A DNA stretch of 64,000 nucleotides, taken from assembly GCA_016707445.1 (NCBI GenBank), contig JADJHR010000005.1:372001-436000 (forward strand). The letters are read 5' to 3'. The notes beneath the pieces were generated by a model. That model did no database searches, was not told the origin of the DNA, and was given only the letters and a program-made list of their open reading frames with translations. Position 1 is the stretch's first letter. Each line of letters starts with the position of its first letter. Positions 36,000 through 45,186 of the stretch are shown here, in pieces. The translations under genes were made by a program, and so were the position numbers. This stretch comes from Rubrivivax sp. GTDB taxonomy: Bacteria > Pseudomonadota > Gammaproteobacteria > Burkholderiales > Burkholderiaceae_C.

Positions 36000-36604
36000 G
36001 CCTGCTCCTTGGCCATGCGCGAGGAACCGAGGTAGTCCTGCACCGAGGCGACGCCGAGTTCGTGTGCCGCAAACAGGCTGTCGAGCTGCTCGCGCGAATT
36101 GACCAGGCCCTTGGCGCGCACGCGCCCGGCCTCGTCGACCAGCACCGCATAGGGCAGCTTGCCGACCTGATAGCGCATGCCCAGCTCGGCCGACAGCACG
36201 TACGGGAAGGCGCCGAGCTCGGCGCGGCGACGAAAGTCGCGGTGTTGTGCTGCATCGCCGTCGGACGCCAGCACGATCTCAAGCCGCTCGCCCTCGGCCT
36301 TCTTGACCGACTTCAGGATCGGCAGCAGCTTCTTGCAGACCGGGCAGGTCGGGGACAGGAAGAACAGCAGCGTGCTGCGTGGCGCCGGCGCACCCAGCTG
36401 CAGTTCGGCGCCGTCAAGCGTGGGCAGCACAAAGACCGGTGCCGCATCACCGACCTTGGGGCCGCTGTCCAGCATCAGCGCACCCATCGGCGCGATGCGC
36501 TCGTAGAGGATGCCGATCTGGCGCGACAGCGCGATCACCACCACCAGCAGCGACAGCACCGCCACCCACAGCAGCACGTTGGAAACGATCAGGGCTTGCA
36601 TCAT
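35996..36604 (-). CDS. mauD: MauD-like thioredoxin-fold maturation protein
   Basis: 202 residues: an N-terminal membrane anchor (SNVLLWVAVLSLLVVVIALS), then a thioredoxin-like domain with the CPVCK motif (FFLSPTCPVCKKLLP). MauD is needed for correct disulfides and stability of the cysteine-rich TTQ subunit. Overlaps aauA by 4 bp (ATGA) and the MauE gene by 4 bp. Order B-E-D-A is that of mau and aau operons. Confidence 0.9.
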   Translation of the reverse strand: MMQALIVSNVLLWVAVLSLLVVVIALSRQIGILYERIAPMGALMLDSGPKVGDAAPVFVLPTLDGAELQLGAPAPRSTLLFFLSPTCPVCKKLLPILKSVKKAEGERLEIVLASDGDAAQHRDFRRRAELGAFPYVLSAELGMRYQVGKLPYAVLVDEAGRVRAKGLVNSREQLDSLFAAHELGVASVQDYLGSSRMAKEQA

Positions 36605-37155
36605 GGCGAGTTCCTCAGCTCGAGCAGGTGGGCGTTGTGGCTCAGCATGGCGTTGACCAGGAAGTACAGGCCCAGGCCGAACAGCGTGGCAAATCCTGCA
36701 GCGGCAACATCAAGCCAGACGACGGCGCGGCCCGCCATCGGTGCCGCTGCAACCAGCGCAAGCAGCATCAGGACGCCGTTGCGCAGCACCAGGCCGATGC
36801 CCAGCGGCGTGTGCAGATTGCCGCCGCAGCCGCAATCGATGCGGTCGCGGCCGCGCAGCAGGTTGATCACGATTGCCGCGGTCACCAGCAGCAGCAGGGC
36901 CAGTGCCAGCAGCGCACCCAGCGGCCGCGTGCTGCCGGGCAGCAGCAAGGCGCCCGCCAGCGCTTCGAACAAGGGCAGCGCGCGGGCGAGCGCAGGCACC
37001 GCCGCCGCAGGCAACAAACGGTAGTTCTCGACCGCGTCGCGGAACATCGCGGGCTCGCGCAGCTTGTCGATCGCGCCGAGCAGCAAGACCGCGCCCAGGC
37101 CGGCAGCCGCAGCGTTGGCAAAAACCGGATCGATGGCGGGAAAGACGATCATCAC
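36601..37155 (-). CDS. mauE: MauE-like membrane protein
   Basis: 184 residues with about four to five hydrophobic segments (VFANAAAAGLGAVLLLGAIDKL, LLALALLLLVTAAIVINLL, VWLDVAAAGFATLFGLGLYFLV) and the IDCGCGG motif typical of MauE. It works with MauD in exporting and folding the small TTQ subunit. Overlaps aauB at its start and mauD at its end. Confidence 0.87.
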   Translation of the reverse strand: MMIVFPAIDPVFANAAAAGLGAVLLLGAIDKLREPAMFRDAVENYRLLPAAAVPALARALPLFEALAGALLLPGSTRPLGALLALALLLLVTAAIVINLLRGRDRIDCGCGGNLHTPLGIGLVLRNGVLMLLALVAAAPMAGRAVVWLDVAAAGFATLFGLGLYFLVNAMLSHNAHLLELRNSP

Positions 37156-38330
37156 ATCCCCACGAAGGCCGGCGTATCGCCGACCGGCAACGAGCGAGCC
37201 AGCGGCTTGGTCGGTGGTTTGGGCCCGCTCAGATCGAACGACACGATGCGGTTGTCGGCACCGCTGAGCACGAACAGCCGTGGCTGCGCGGTGCGCGCGA
37301 TGTTCATCGACACCGCGGTCTGGCCTGGCAGGCGCGCGATGCGCTTGCGGCTTTGCAGGTCGAAGACCCAGATCTCTTTGGCCGGATTCTTGTGCGTGCC
37401 TTCGGCACCCTTGTCGTGCATGCCGACATACAGCTGCCCCTTGCCGGGTTCGATCGCGAAGAGCTGGTAGCCGCCGGGCCGCCAGCCTTGTTTGCGCGAC
37501 GCTGGGTCGAGCAGAGTCCAGGCTTGGTCAGCCGTCGCTGCGGCGCCGCTCAGGTCGAGGCTGTAGACATCGCCGTGGTACGAGACGAAGGTCAGCCGGT
37601 CGCCGACCAGCTCGTAGTGCATGAAGACCGGATCCTTGTCGGCGTTGAAGAACGGCTTGCTCACGCTGCTGGTTGCCAGTGCGCCCTTGTCGTCGAGATC
37701 GAAAGTTGCGAAAGTGCCGTCACCGCAGACCGAAGAAAAGCGCCGTGGCTGGCTGGGCCAGGGGATGACGGCGTAGCAGCCCGGCGCAGGCACCTCGGCA
37801 ACGGCCCGCCGCGCCTGCAGGTCGACAACGGTGATCGAGGTCGCTGGCGTGGCATTCTGCAGCAGCAGCCAGCGCCCGTCAGCACTGGTGGCCGACAGAG
37901 CGCGCATCGGCACGCTCGTCACGCGCTTGGCAGGGATCACGATCTCATGCTGAAAGTTCAGGTCGTCGGCGCTGTAGACCTCGACCACGTCGGTGCGCAC
38001 GCCGCGCTGCAGCCGGCTGTAGTAGGTGGTGGCGACGTAGATCGTTCGGCGGTCCGGCGACAGCGCCGTGGCGGCGGCAAAACCGGTGCCGAGCAGACCG
38101 AGGTAGCGCAGCTGCGTGCCGTCGAGCACATGCGTGCGGCCATCGACCAGGTGGCCCATCGCCGGGTCGCCGATGTAGAGCCGGTAAGGGTCGACCGGTG
38201 CGAGCTTGACCATGGTCACGGGCTCAGCCGGTAAGTCGGCGTGGGCCGCCGGCACCACGGCGACGACCGCGGCGGCCAGCAAATTGCGCGCGACCTGTTG
38301 TGCCGCGCCGCGGAAAAGTCGAGCGCTCAT
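37152..38330 (-). CDS. aauB: Aromatic amine dehydrogenase large subunit
   Basis: 392 residues from the ATG at 38330; an earlier in-frame start (38378) is less likely because a signal peptide (LLAAAVVAVVPAAHA) begins well at 38330. The mature protein is a seven-bladed beta-propeller of the methylamine/aromatic amine dehydrogenase type (RLYIGDPAMGHLVDGRTHV, YSRLQRGVRTDVVEVY, TSADGRWLLLQNATP, QLYVGMHDKGAEGTHKNP). It frames the substrate channel and holds the small TTQ subunit in an alpha2-beta2 enzyme. First gene of the operon. Confidence 0.93.
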   Translation of the reverse strand: MSARLFRGAAQQVARNLLAAAVVAVVPAAHADLPAEPVTMVKLAPVDPYRLYIGDPAMGHLVDGRTHVLDGTQLRYLGLLGTGFAAATALSPDRRTIYVATTYYSRLQRGVRTDVVEVYSADDLNFQHEIVIPAKRVTSVPMRALSATSADGRWLLLQNATPATSITVVDLQARRAVAEVPAPGCYAVIPWPSQPRRFSSVCGDGTFATFDLDDKGALATSSVSKPFFNADKDPVFMHYELVGDRLTFVSYHGDVYSLDLSGAAATADQAWTLLDPASRKQGWRPGGYQLFAIEPGKGQLYVGMHDKGAEGTHKNPAKEIWVFDLQSRKRIARLPGQTAVSMNIARTAQPRLFVLSGADNRIVSFDLSGPKPPTKPLARSLPVGDTPAFVGM

Positions 38331-38624
38331 GCCTTGGCTCCGATGCGCGGACCCTGGGGCCGCTGGAGCAAGCATCATAGGTTGCAGCCTGACCCGCCGC
38401 TATCCGAAAACGGCAACGAGCGCGACGCGCGCCCACGCCGCGCGAGTCTCGAGTGGCGTTGAGCGGCACACACGCCGCACGACCCCCGAGTTGACTTCAG
38501 ATGCTGCTGGATTCGGATAACCGCTGCGGCACCCGCGGCCTAGCATGCAAGCTCGATCGGCCATGCCGCCCGACGTCGCGCACCCGGATCCGATCGATCG
38601 GTATCGACCCCTGAAGGAGACCAC
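38331..38624. promoter_or_regulatory. Divergent control region between aauB and the DUF1329 gene
   Basis: 294 bp without a gene. For the minus strand there is a -10-like TATGAT (38379-38374), 44 bp upstream of aauB, with no good -35. For the plus strand TTGACT (38491-38496), an 18-bp spacer and GGATAA (38515-38520) form a weak sigma70-like pair about 105 bp before the GTG at 38625. No clear operator or sigma54 site was found. Confidence 0.3.
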
Positions 38625-40016
38625 GTGATCCACCCCAAGCCCCGAGTCCTGGCCTTCTCATCATTGATCCTGGCGTTGTTTGCCGCCAGCCCGGGCACGC
38701 AGGCCGCCGATGCCGCCCGGCTCGGTGCCGAACTGACGCCGCTGGGCGCCGAGAGGGCCGGCAACAAGGACGGCAGCATTCCGGCCTGGTCGGGCAACGA
38801 GGTGCAGCAGAGCGGCTGGTCGTACGGCAAGCTGCGTGGCGAGCACTTCAAGCACAAGGATGACAAGCCGACGCTGACCATCGATGCGGCCAACGCCGAC
38901 AAGTACGCCGAGCACCTGTCGCCCGGCCAGCTCGCGATGCTCAAGCAGATCAAGGGCTACAGCATGCAGGTGTACCCGACGCGGCGCAGCTGCGGTGCAC
39001 CCGACTTCGTCGCCGCGAACACGAAGGCGAGCGTGAGCACCGGCAAGCTGGCCGCCGACGGCTGGGGGCTGAAGGAAGCAACGGTGCCCGGCATTCCGTT
39101 TCCGATGCCCGCCTCCGGCATCGAGGCGATGTGGAACGCGAAGATGCGCTACCGCGGCGTCGGCATCGACTACAAGAACGTCGTGACCTCGGTCTCGCCG
39201 CGCAAGGGCAGCACCGAATGGATTCGTGCCGGGCAAGAGTTCACCGCCTACATGCCCTGGGGCGCGAAGGGCTCGACGCTGCTGTCCAAGCTGCCGCAGG
39301 TCGAGTACTACGCCTACTTTGCCTACAGCTCGCCCACCGCGCTGGCCGGCCAGGCGCTGTCGATCACCTACTTCCTGGACCAGGAAGGCAGCGAGACCTT
39401 CTATTACTTTCCGGGCCAGCGCCGAGTGCGTCGCATGCCGACCTATTCATACGACTCGCCGCAGATCGGCATGGAGAACCAGTACACGCTCGACGAGCCG
39501 TTTGTCTTCAACGGCACGCTCGACCGTTTCGACTGGAAACTGGTCGGCAAGAAAGAGTTGTACGTGCCCTACAACGCCTTCGGTGCCTACAACTTCAAGG
39601 GCAAGTTCGAGGACATCGCCAAGCCCGATTTCATCAACCCTGCCCAGCGCCGCTATGAACTGCACCGCGTGTGGGTGGTCGAGGCGACGGTCAAGAAGGG
39701 CATGCGCCACACCGCGCCCAAGCGCACCTACTTCCTCGACGAGGACAGCTGGAACATGGTGCTGGCCGACGACTACGACGCGCAGGGCAAGCTGGCCAAG
39801 GTGCGCGAGGGCTTCCTGATCCCGGTCTACGAGACCGGCACCTGCGACGTCTCGGCCTTCGTGCAATACAACCTGAACGAGGGCCGCTACGTGTTCGACA
39901 TGCACGCTGCCGGTACCGGCAGCGATGTGCGCTGGCTCACCGAGCCCGGTGACAGCCCGCGCATGAAGGCCAGCTTCTACACATCCGACAACTTGCGCGC
40001 GATCAGCGACCGTTGA
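38625..40016 (+). CDS. DUF1329 domain-containing periplasmic/outer-membrane-associated protein
   Basis: 463 residues from a GTG with a strong RBS (GAAGGAG). Signal peptide VLAFSSLILALFAASPGTQA. The family pattern is clear: GAERAGNKDGSIPAWSGN near the start, YYFPGQRRVRRMPTYSYDSPQ and DRFDWKLVGKKELYVPYNA in the middle, RYELHRVWVVEATVKKGMRH later. DUF1329 proteins have a LolB-like fold and nearly always pair with DUF1302 proteins. Role unproven; transfer of a hydrophobic compound or lipoprotein is proposed. Confidence 0.85.
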   Translation: MIHPKPRVLAFSSLILALFAASPGTQAADAARLGAELTPLGAERAGNKDGSIPAWSGNEVQQSGWSYGKLRGEHFKHKDDKPTLTIDAANADKYAEHLSPGQLAMLKQIKGYSMQVYPTRRSCGAPDFVAANTKASVSTGKLAADGWGLKEATVPGIPFPMPASGIEAMWNAKMRYRGVGIDYKNVVTSVSPRKGSTEWIRAGQEFTAYMPWGAKGSTLLSKLPQVEYYAYFAYSSPTALAGQALSITYFLDQEGSETFYYFPGQRRVRRMPTYSYDSPQIGMENQYTLDEPFVFNGTLDRFDWKLVGKKELYVPYNAFGAYNFKGKFEDIAKPDFINPAQRRYELHRVWVVEATVKKGMRHTAPKRTYFLDEDSWNMVLADDYDAQGKLAKVREGFLIPVYETGTCDVSAFVQYNLNEGRYVFDMHAAGTGSDVRWLTEPGDSPRMKASFYTSDNLRAISDR

Positions 40017-40056
40017 CACGCCCGCCGATCACCGCAACCCCAACGGAGACCGATCC

Positions 40057-41709
40057 ATGAATCCAGCACGAGCCCTGCTCACGCCGGCCGCAGCGGCCGC
40101 CCTCATGGCCTGCATCGGGGGCGCACAGGCCTTCACCTTCCAGAATGAGAGCGTGCGCGGCAACTTCGACTCGACGCTCTCGCTGGGCGCGGGCGTGCGC
40201 GCTAAAGCGCCGAGCTGCAGCCTGATCACCGATGGCGCCGTCGATGCCAACGGCGGCGCCGTGGCCGGCTGCCTGGCGCCGACCTCGATGCTCGGCGATC
40301 AAGGCAACCTGAACTACGGCCGCGGCGACCTGTTCACCGGCTACCTCAAGGGCAGCCACGAGCTGTTGCTGAAGCTGCCCAGCGACATCACCTTTCTCGG
40401 CCGCGTCAACTGGGTACGCGACTTTGCCGCCACGCGCACGACCGGCATCAGCAGTTCGGTGCCGCCGCCGCCCGCGGCCGACGGGCTGTCGGATGAGGCG
40501 CGCGACGACCTGCGTTTCAAGGCCAGACTGCTCGACTTCTGGGTCAGCAAGAGCTTTGCGCTCGGCGACCAGCAGGCCCGCGTGCGCGTGGGCAATCAGG
40601 TCATCAGCTGGGGCGAGAGCCTGTTCCTGCCGGGCGGCATCAACAGCACCAACGCGATGGACATCATGCGCCTGTCGCAGCCCGGCACGCAGCTGAAAGA
40701 GGTCTTCCTGCCGGCGCCGATGATCAGCATCGCCAGCGGACTTGGGCATGGCCTGAACCTCGAAGCCTACGTGCAGACCAACTGGAACGCGAGCTACTTC
40801 CCGCCCACCGGCGGCTACTGGTCGGTCGTCAACGGGTTGGGCAGGGGCCATGCCGCCTACGGTCTGGACGAAGTCAAGCCGGGCAACGGTGGCCAGTGGG
40901 GCCTGGCGATGCGGTATCAGCCTGAGGGGACCCAGCTCAACCTCGGCCTGTACGCGATGAACTTCCACGACAAGACGCCGAACTTCAGCGTCAACATCAA
41001 CAACACCGGGGCAGTCGGCTGGACCTATGCCGAGGACCGGCACCTGCTGGGCGTCAGCGCCAATTTCCCGCTCGGCGACTGGGCCATCGGCACCGAACTG
41101 TCGTACCGGCCGAAGGATGCCGTCGCGCTGAATGCCGCGACCACCGGCTGCAGCTCGCAGAACGGTGACTGCTGGGTCGATGAAAAGCGGTTTCAATGGG
41201 CGCTCACCGGCCTGCTCAGCCTGACCCCGAGCACAGGCGGCGGCATCCTGAAGTTGCTGGGTGCCGACACCGCGACGCTGCTGTCCGAGCTGGTGGTGAT
41301 CCGCTACCCGAACCTCAAGCAGAGTTATGGCGACGACCTGATCACTGCCGGCGGATGGGGCTGGGGCCAGGATGCCGACCCCTCGGGCGCGCCGATGGCC
41401 AAGGGCAGCAAGACCTCGGCGGGCATCAACTTCGACTTCAGCTGGGTCTATGACGGCTCGGTCATTCCGGGCTGGCAGGTCATTCCGGAGATCTACTACT
41501 TCCAGGCCATCTCGGGCTACACGCCCAACCTGTCAGGGCTGTTCATGAAGGGCGCGAAGTCGGTCAACCTGACCGTCAGCTTCATCCGCAACCCGGCAAC
41601 CTGGCAGTTCGCGATCAACTACGCCAAGTTCTGGGGTGGCTCCTCGGTGTTCGACCAGCCGCTGCGTGACCGTTCCTTCTTCGGCGCGGTGCTGTCGCGC
41701 AACTTCTGA
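40057..41709 (+). CDS. DUF1302 domain-containing outer-membrane protein
   Basis: 550 residues. Signal peptide to about IGGAQA (residues 1-25). N-terminus FTFQNESVRGNFDSTLSLGAGVR and RVRVGNQVISWGESLFLPGGINSTNAMD are the DUF1302 hallmarks; the C-terminus ends in aromatic RSFFGAVLSRNF, as expected for an outer-membrane barrel. Found with DUF1329 and RND genes in many aromatic, steroid or hydrocarbon degraders; probably a channel or outer partner of the RND protein. 40 bp after the DUF1329 gene. Confidence 0.85.
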   Translation: MNPARALLTPAAAAALMACIGGAQAFTFQNESVRGNFDSTLSLGAGVRAKAPSCSLITDGAVDANGGAVAGCLAPTSMLGDQGNLNYGRGDLFTGYLKGSHELLLKLPSDITFLGRVNWVRDFAATRTTGISSSVPPPPAADGLSDEARDDLRFKARLLDFWVSKSFALGDQQARVRVGNQVISWGESLFLPGGINSTNAMDIMRLSQPGTQLKEVFLPAPMISIASGLGHGLNLEAYVQTNWNASYFPPTGGYWSVVNGLGRGHAAYGLDEVKPGNGGQWGLAMRYQPEGTQLNLGLYAMNFHDKTPNFSVNINNTGAVGWTYAEDRHLLGVSANFPLGDWAIGTELSYRPKDAVALNAATTGCSSQNGDCWVDEKRFQWALTGLLSLTPSTGGGILKLLGADTATLLSELVVIRYPNLKQSYGDDLITAGGWGWGQDADPSGAPMAKGSKTSAGINFDFSWVYDGSVIPGWQVIPEIYYFQAISGYTPNLSGLFMKGAKSVNLTVSFIRNPATWQFAINYAKFWGGSSVFDQPLRDRSFFGAVLSRNF

Positions 41710-41766
41710 CGCCAACGCGCGGGTCTGCATGAGTAACGGCAAACCCGCCCGCTTCCGTCATCGCCT

Positions 41767-44171
41767 ATGAGCGACGCCGGCCCTCGCGCGCCTGCCACGG
41801 CCGGCGCTTCTGCGCTGCTGCGTGGCTTGCAGCGCCTGGAGAACCTGCTGTTCGGCCATCGCGCCGCCGTGCTGGGCGTGCTGGCGGCGTTGACGCTGGC
41901 GATGGGCTGGTTCGCGCTGCAGTTGCGCATGGACGCCGGCTTCGAGAAGCAGATGCCCATCGGCCACGAGTACGTCGCCACCTTCAAGCAGTACCGCGAC
42001 GACCTGCTGGGCGCCAACCGGCTGACCGTCGTCGTTCGGGCTCGGCAGGGCACGATCTGGAGCAAGCCCGGCTTGACACGCTTGTACGACGTGACGCAGG
42101 CGGTCATGTTTCTGCCCTATGTGTCGCGCGGCAGCGTGCAGTCCTTGTGGACGCCGAACTCCTTCGTCAACGAGATCACCGAGGAAGGCTTTCGCGCCGA
42201 TCCGATCATCCCGGCACCGTCACCCCCGACAAGCTCGACGCGCGGGCGATCGAAGGCATCGCGCGCACGACCACGCTGGGCGGCTATGTCGGCACGCTGG
42301 TGGCGCGTGACCAGACGAGCGCGATGATCACCGCCGAGCTCAACGAGTTCGACGCCAAGGGCGTGCGCATCGACTACGTCGACTACAACCATGTGCTCGA
42401 GCAGCAGCTGCGCGCGCGTTTCGAGAACCCGGACTACGAGATCCAGATCATCGGCTTTGCCAAGCAGATCGGCGACATCGCCGACGGCGCCTCGGCGGTG
42501 CTCGAGTTCTGCCTGCTGGCGCTGCTGCTCACCGCCGCGGCGGTCTACTGGTACTGCCATTCGCTGCGCTTCACGCTGCTGACGATCGGCTGCTCGCTGA
42601 CCTCGCTGGTCTGGCAGTTCGGCACGCTCAGGCTGATGGGCTTCGGCCTCGACCCGCTGGCCGTGCTGGTGCCGTTCCTGGTGTTCGCGATCGGCGTGTC
42701 GCACGGCGTGCAGCAGATCAATTTCATCGTGCGCCGCATCTCGCAGGGCCGCACGACCTTCGATGCCTGCCGCGACAGCTTCAGCGGCCTGCTGATCCCG
42801 GGCGCGCTGGCGCTGGTGACGGCCTTCGTCTCGTTCATCACGCTGCTGCTGATTCCGATCCCAATGGTGCGCGAGCTGGCGATCACCGCGTCTCTCGGCG
42901 TGGCCTACAAGATCGTCACCAACCTGGTGATGCTGCCGCTGGCCGCGTCGTACTTCCGCTTCGACGCCGGTTATGCCGAGCGCGCCGTGATCAAGCGCGA
43001 CCAGCGCGCGCATTGGCTGCGCGCCCTGGCGCGCGTGGCCGAGCCGCGCAATGCGCTGCTGGTGCTGGGCGTCACGGCGGTGGTGTTTGCCGCGGCCGTA
43101 TGGCAAAGCCGTGACCGCGTGATCGGCACGCTGCAGCCCGGGGCACCCGAGTTGCGCGCCGATGCCCGCTTCAACCGCGACGCGGTGTCGATCTCCAGCC
43201 ACTACGACACCGGCCTGGACTGGTTGAGCGTGGTCTTCGAGGCCGCGCCCGAAAGCTGCGAGAAGGTGGCGATCGGCGTCGAGCAGGACCGCTTCGTGTG
43301 GGCGATGCAGCCGGTGCCCGGCGTGATGTCGATCGCCTCGTTTGCCGGCCAGCTGCGCCAGTACAACGAGGGCTACAACGAAGGCAACCCCAAGATGGCG
43401 GTGGTGCCCATCGACCCGGCCAACTACGCGGGCCTGGCCACCGAGATCAGCCGCGTGCCCGGAACCATGCGCAAGGACTGCAGCATGACCGCTGTCCACC
43501 TCTACCTGACCGACCACAAGGCGAGCACGATCAACGGCGTCATCGCCGCGGTCAAGGCCTACCGTGCCACGCACGTGCTGCAGGGCGTGAAGATCCGTCT
43601 GGCCGCCGGCAACGCCGGCGTGCTGGCGGCGATCGACGAAGAGGTCGAGCACAGCGAGCTGCCGATGCTGTTGTACGTCTATGCGGCGATCGCCGTGCTG
43701 GTGCTGCTGGTCTACCGCGACCTGCGTGCGGTGCTGGCCTGCTGCCTGCCGCTGACCATCGGCACCTTCGTCGGTTACTGGTTCATGAAAGAGCTGCAGA
43801 TCGGTCTGACCGTCGCCACGCTGCCGGTGATGGTGCTGTCGGTGGGCATCGGCGTCGACTATGCGTTCTACATCTACAACCGCCTGCAGCTGCACCTGGC
43901 GGGCGGCCAGGACATCGTGAAGGCGCTCGAGCACTCGATCCTCGAGGTCGGCACCGCGACCATCTTCACCGCCATCACGCTGGCGGTCGGTGTGGCCACC
44001 TGGTCGTTCTCGGCGCTGAAGTTCCAGGCCGACATGGGCAAGCTGCTGGCCTTCATGTTCATGGTCAACATGGTGATGGCGATGACCGTGTTGCCGGCGT
44101 TCGCGGTCTGGCTCGAACGCCTGTTCCCGCGGCGTCGGCCGGCGCATGCGCCGGGGCTGCTGCAGCACTGA
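41767..44171 (+). pseudogene. RND/MMPL-family transporter, frameshifted
   Basis: About 801 residues if one base is restored. Frame 1 (41767 to about 42213) holds the first membrane segment and the periplasmic start to FRADPIIP; frame 2 continues GTVTPDKLDARAIEGIARTT to the end at 44171 with about eleven more membrane segments. Adding one G to the GG at 42213-42214 gives IIPGTVTPDK. Two repeats of six membrane segments are seen (SSD/MMPL type: LLTIGCSLTSLVWQFGTLRL and VMVLSVGIGVDYAFYIYNR). Probably exports or moves a hydrophobic compound with its DUF1302/DUF1329 partners. The frameshift may be a sequencing error. Confidence 0.85.
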
Positions 44172-44180
44172 GCGATAGTG

Positions 44181-45167
44181 ATGGGCCACGCCTTGTTTTC
44201 CGCCAGACTGCTGTTGCTGCTGTCACTGTTGTGGTCCGGCTTGCAGCCGGCCTTCGCGCAGGCACCGGCTGCGGCACCCTTGCCGTTGGTCGCGGCGCAG
44301 CACAGCGACCACGCCAGGCACGCCATGCTGCTGGCTGCCGCCCGGGCCGGTGCACGCATCGTCACCGTCGGTGACCACGGGGTGGTGCTGCTGTCCGACG
44401 ACAACGGCAAGACCTTCCGTCAGGCGCGCAAGGTGCCGATCGATTCGACGCTCACCGGCGTTGCCTTCGTCGATGCCCAGAAAGGCTGGGCGGTCGGCCA
44501 TTGGGGCGCGATCCTGCACAGCGACGATGGCGGCGAGACCTGGGCCCTGCAACGCAGCGACGTGGCGACCGATCGGCCACTGTTTGCGGTGCACTTCTTC
44601 GACGCGCAGCGCGGTGTAGCCGTCGGCCTGTGGTCGCTGCTGCTGCGCACCGAAGACGGCGGCCGCCAATGGCAGACCGTCACGCCGCCGCTGCCACAAG
44701 GCGCCAGCAAGGCCGACCTGAACCTCTACGGGCTGTTCGCTGATGCAAAGGGCCGCCTGTATGCGGCGGCCGAGAAGGGCAACCTGCTGCGCTCCGACGA
44801 TTTCGGCCGCAACTGGGTCTACCTGCCGACTGGCTACAAGGGGTCGCTGTGGACCGGCCTGGCCGGCGCGGACGGCAGCCTGTTTGCTGCCGGCCTGCGT
44901 GGTTCGCTGTTTCGCAGCGTCGACGATGGCCGAAGCTGGACCGCGCTGACAACCGGCAGCACGTCATCGATCAGCGCGATGGCCCAGGTCGGTTCCGACC
45001 TGGTGGCGGTCGGCGCCGATGGCCTGCTGCTGCGCAGCAGCGACGGCGGCAAGACCTTCAAGGCCGCAGCACGCGCCGACCGCTTGTCGCTGACCGCGGT
45101 GATCGGTGCCGTCGACGGCAGCACCGTGCTGTTTTCGCGGCAGGGCGTCGTCGACGCCAAACCCTGA
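44181..45167 (+). CDS. YCF48/BNR-repeat beta-propeller protein
   Basis: 328 residues from ATG 44181 (GTG 44178 is also possible). Signal peptide SARLLLLLSLLWSGLQPAFA. Repeated BNR-like motifs: VVLLSDDNGKTFRQ, AILHSDDGGETWAL, LLLRTEDGGRQWQT, NLLRSDDFGRNWVY, GSLFRSVDDGRSWTA and LLLRSSDGGKTFKA, about 40 residues apart. It is the fourth member of the DUF1329/DUF1302/RND set and is likely a periplasmic assembly or binding factor, not photosystem-related despite the family name. Confidence 0.82.
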   Translation: MGHALFSARLLLLLSLLWSGLQPAFAQAPAAAPLPLVAAQHSDHARHAMLLAAARAGARIVTVGDHGVVLLSDDNGKTFRQARKVPIDSTLTGVAFVDAQKGWAVGHWGAILHSDDGGETWALQRSDVATDRPLFAVHFFDAQRGVAVGLWSLLLRTEDGGRQWQTVTPPLPQGASKADLNLYGLFADAKGRLYAAAEKGNLLRSDDFGRNWVYLPTGYKGSLWTGLAGADGSLFAAGLRGSLFRSVDDGRSWTALTTGSTSSISAMAQVGSDLVAVGADGLLLRSSDGGKTFKAAARADRLSLTAVIGAVDGSTVLFSRQGVVDAKP

Positions 45168-45186
45168 ACAGGACGGTGCGCCGCCG

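Noticed and set aside
42117..44189. A 690-residue open frame on the minus strand
   Set aside because: Antisense shadow of the RND transporter; low-complexity His/Arg/Gln-rich translation.
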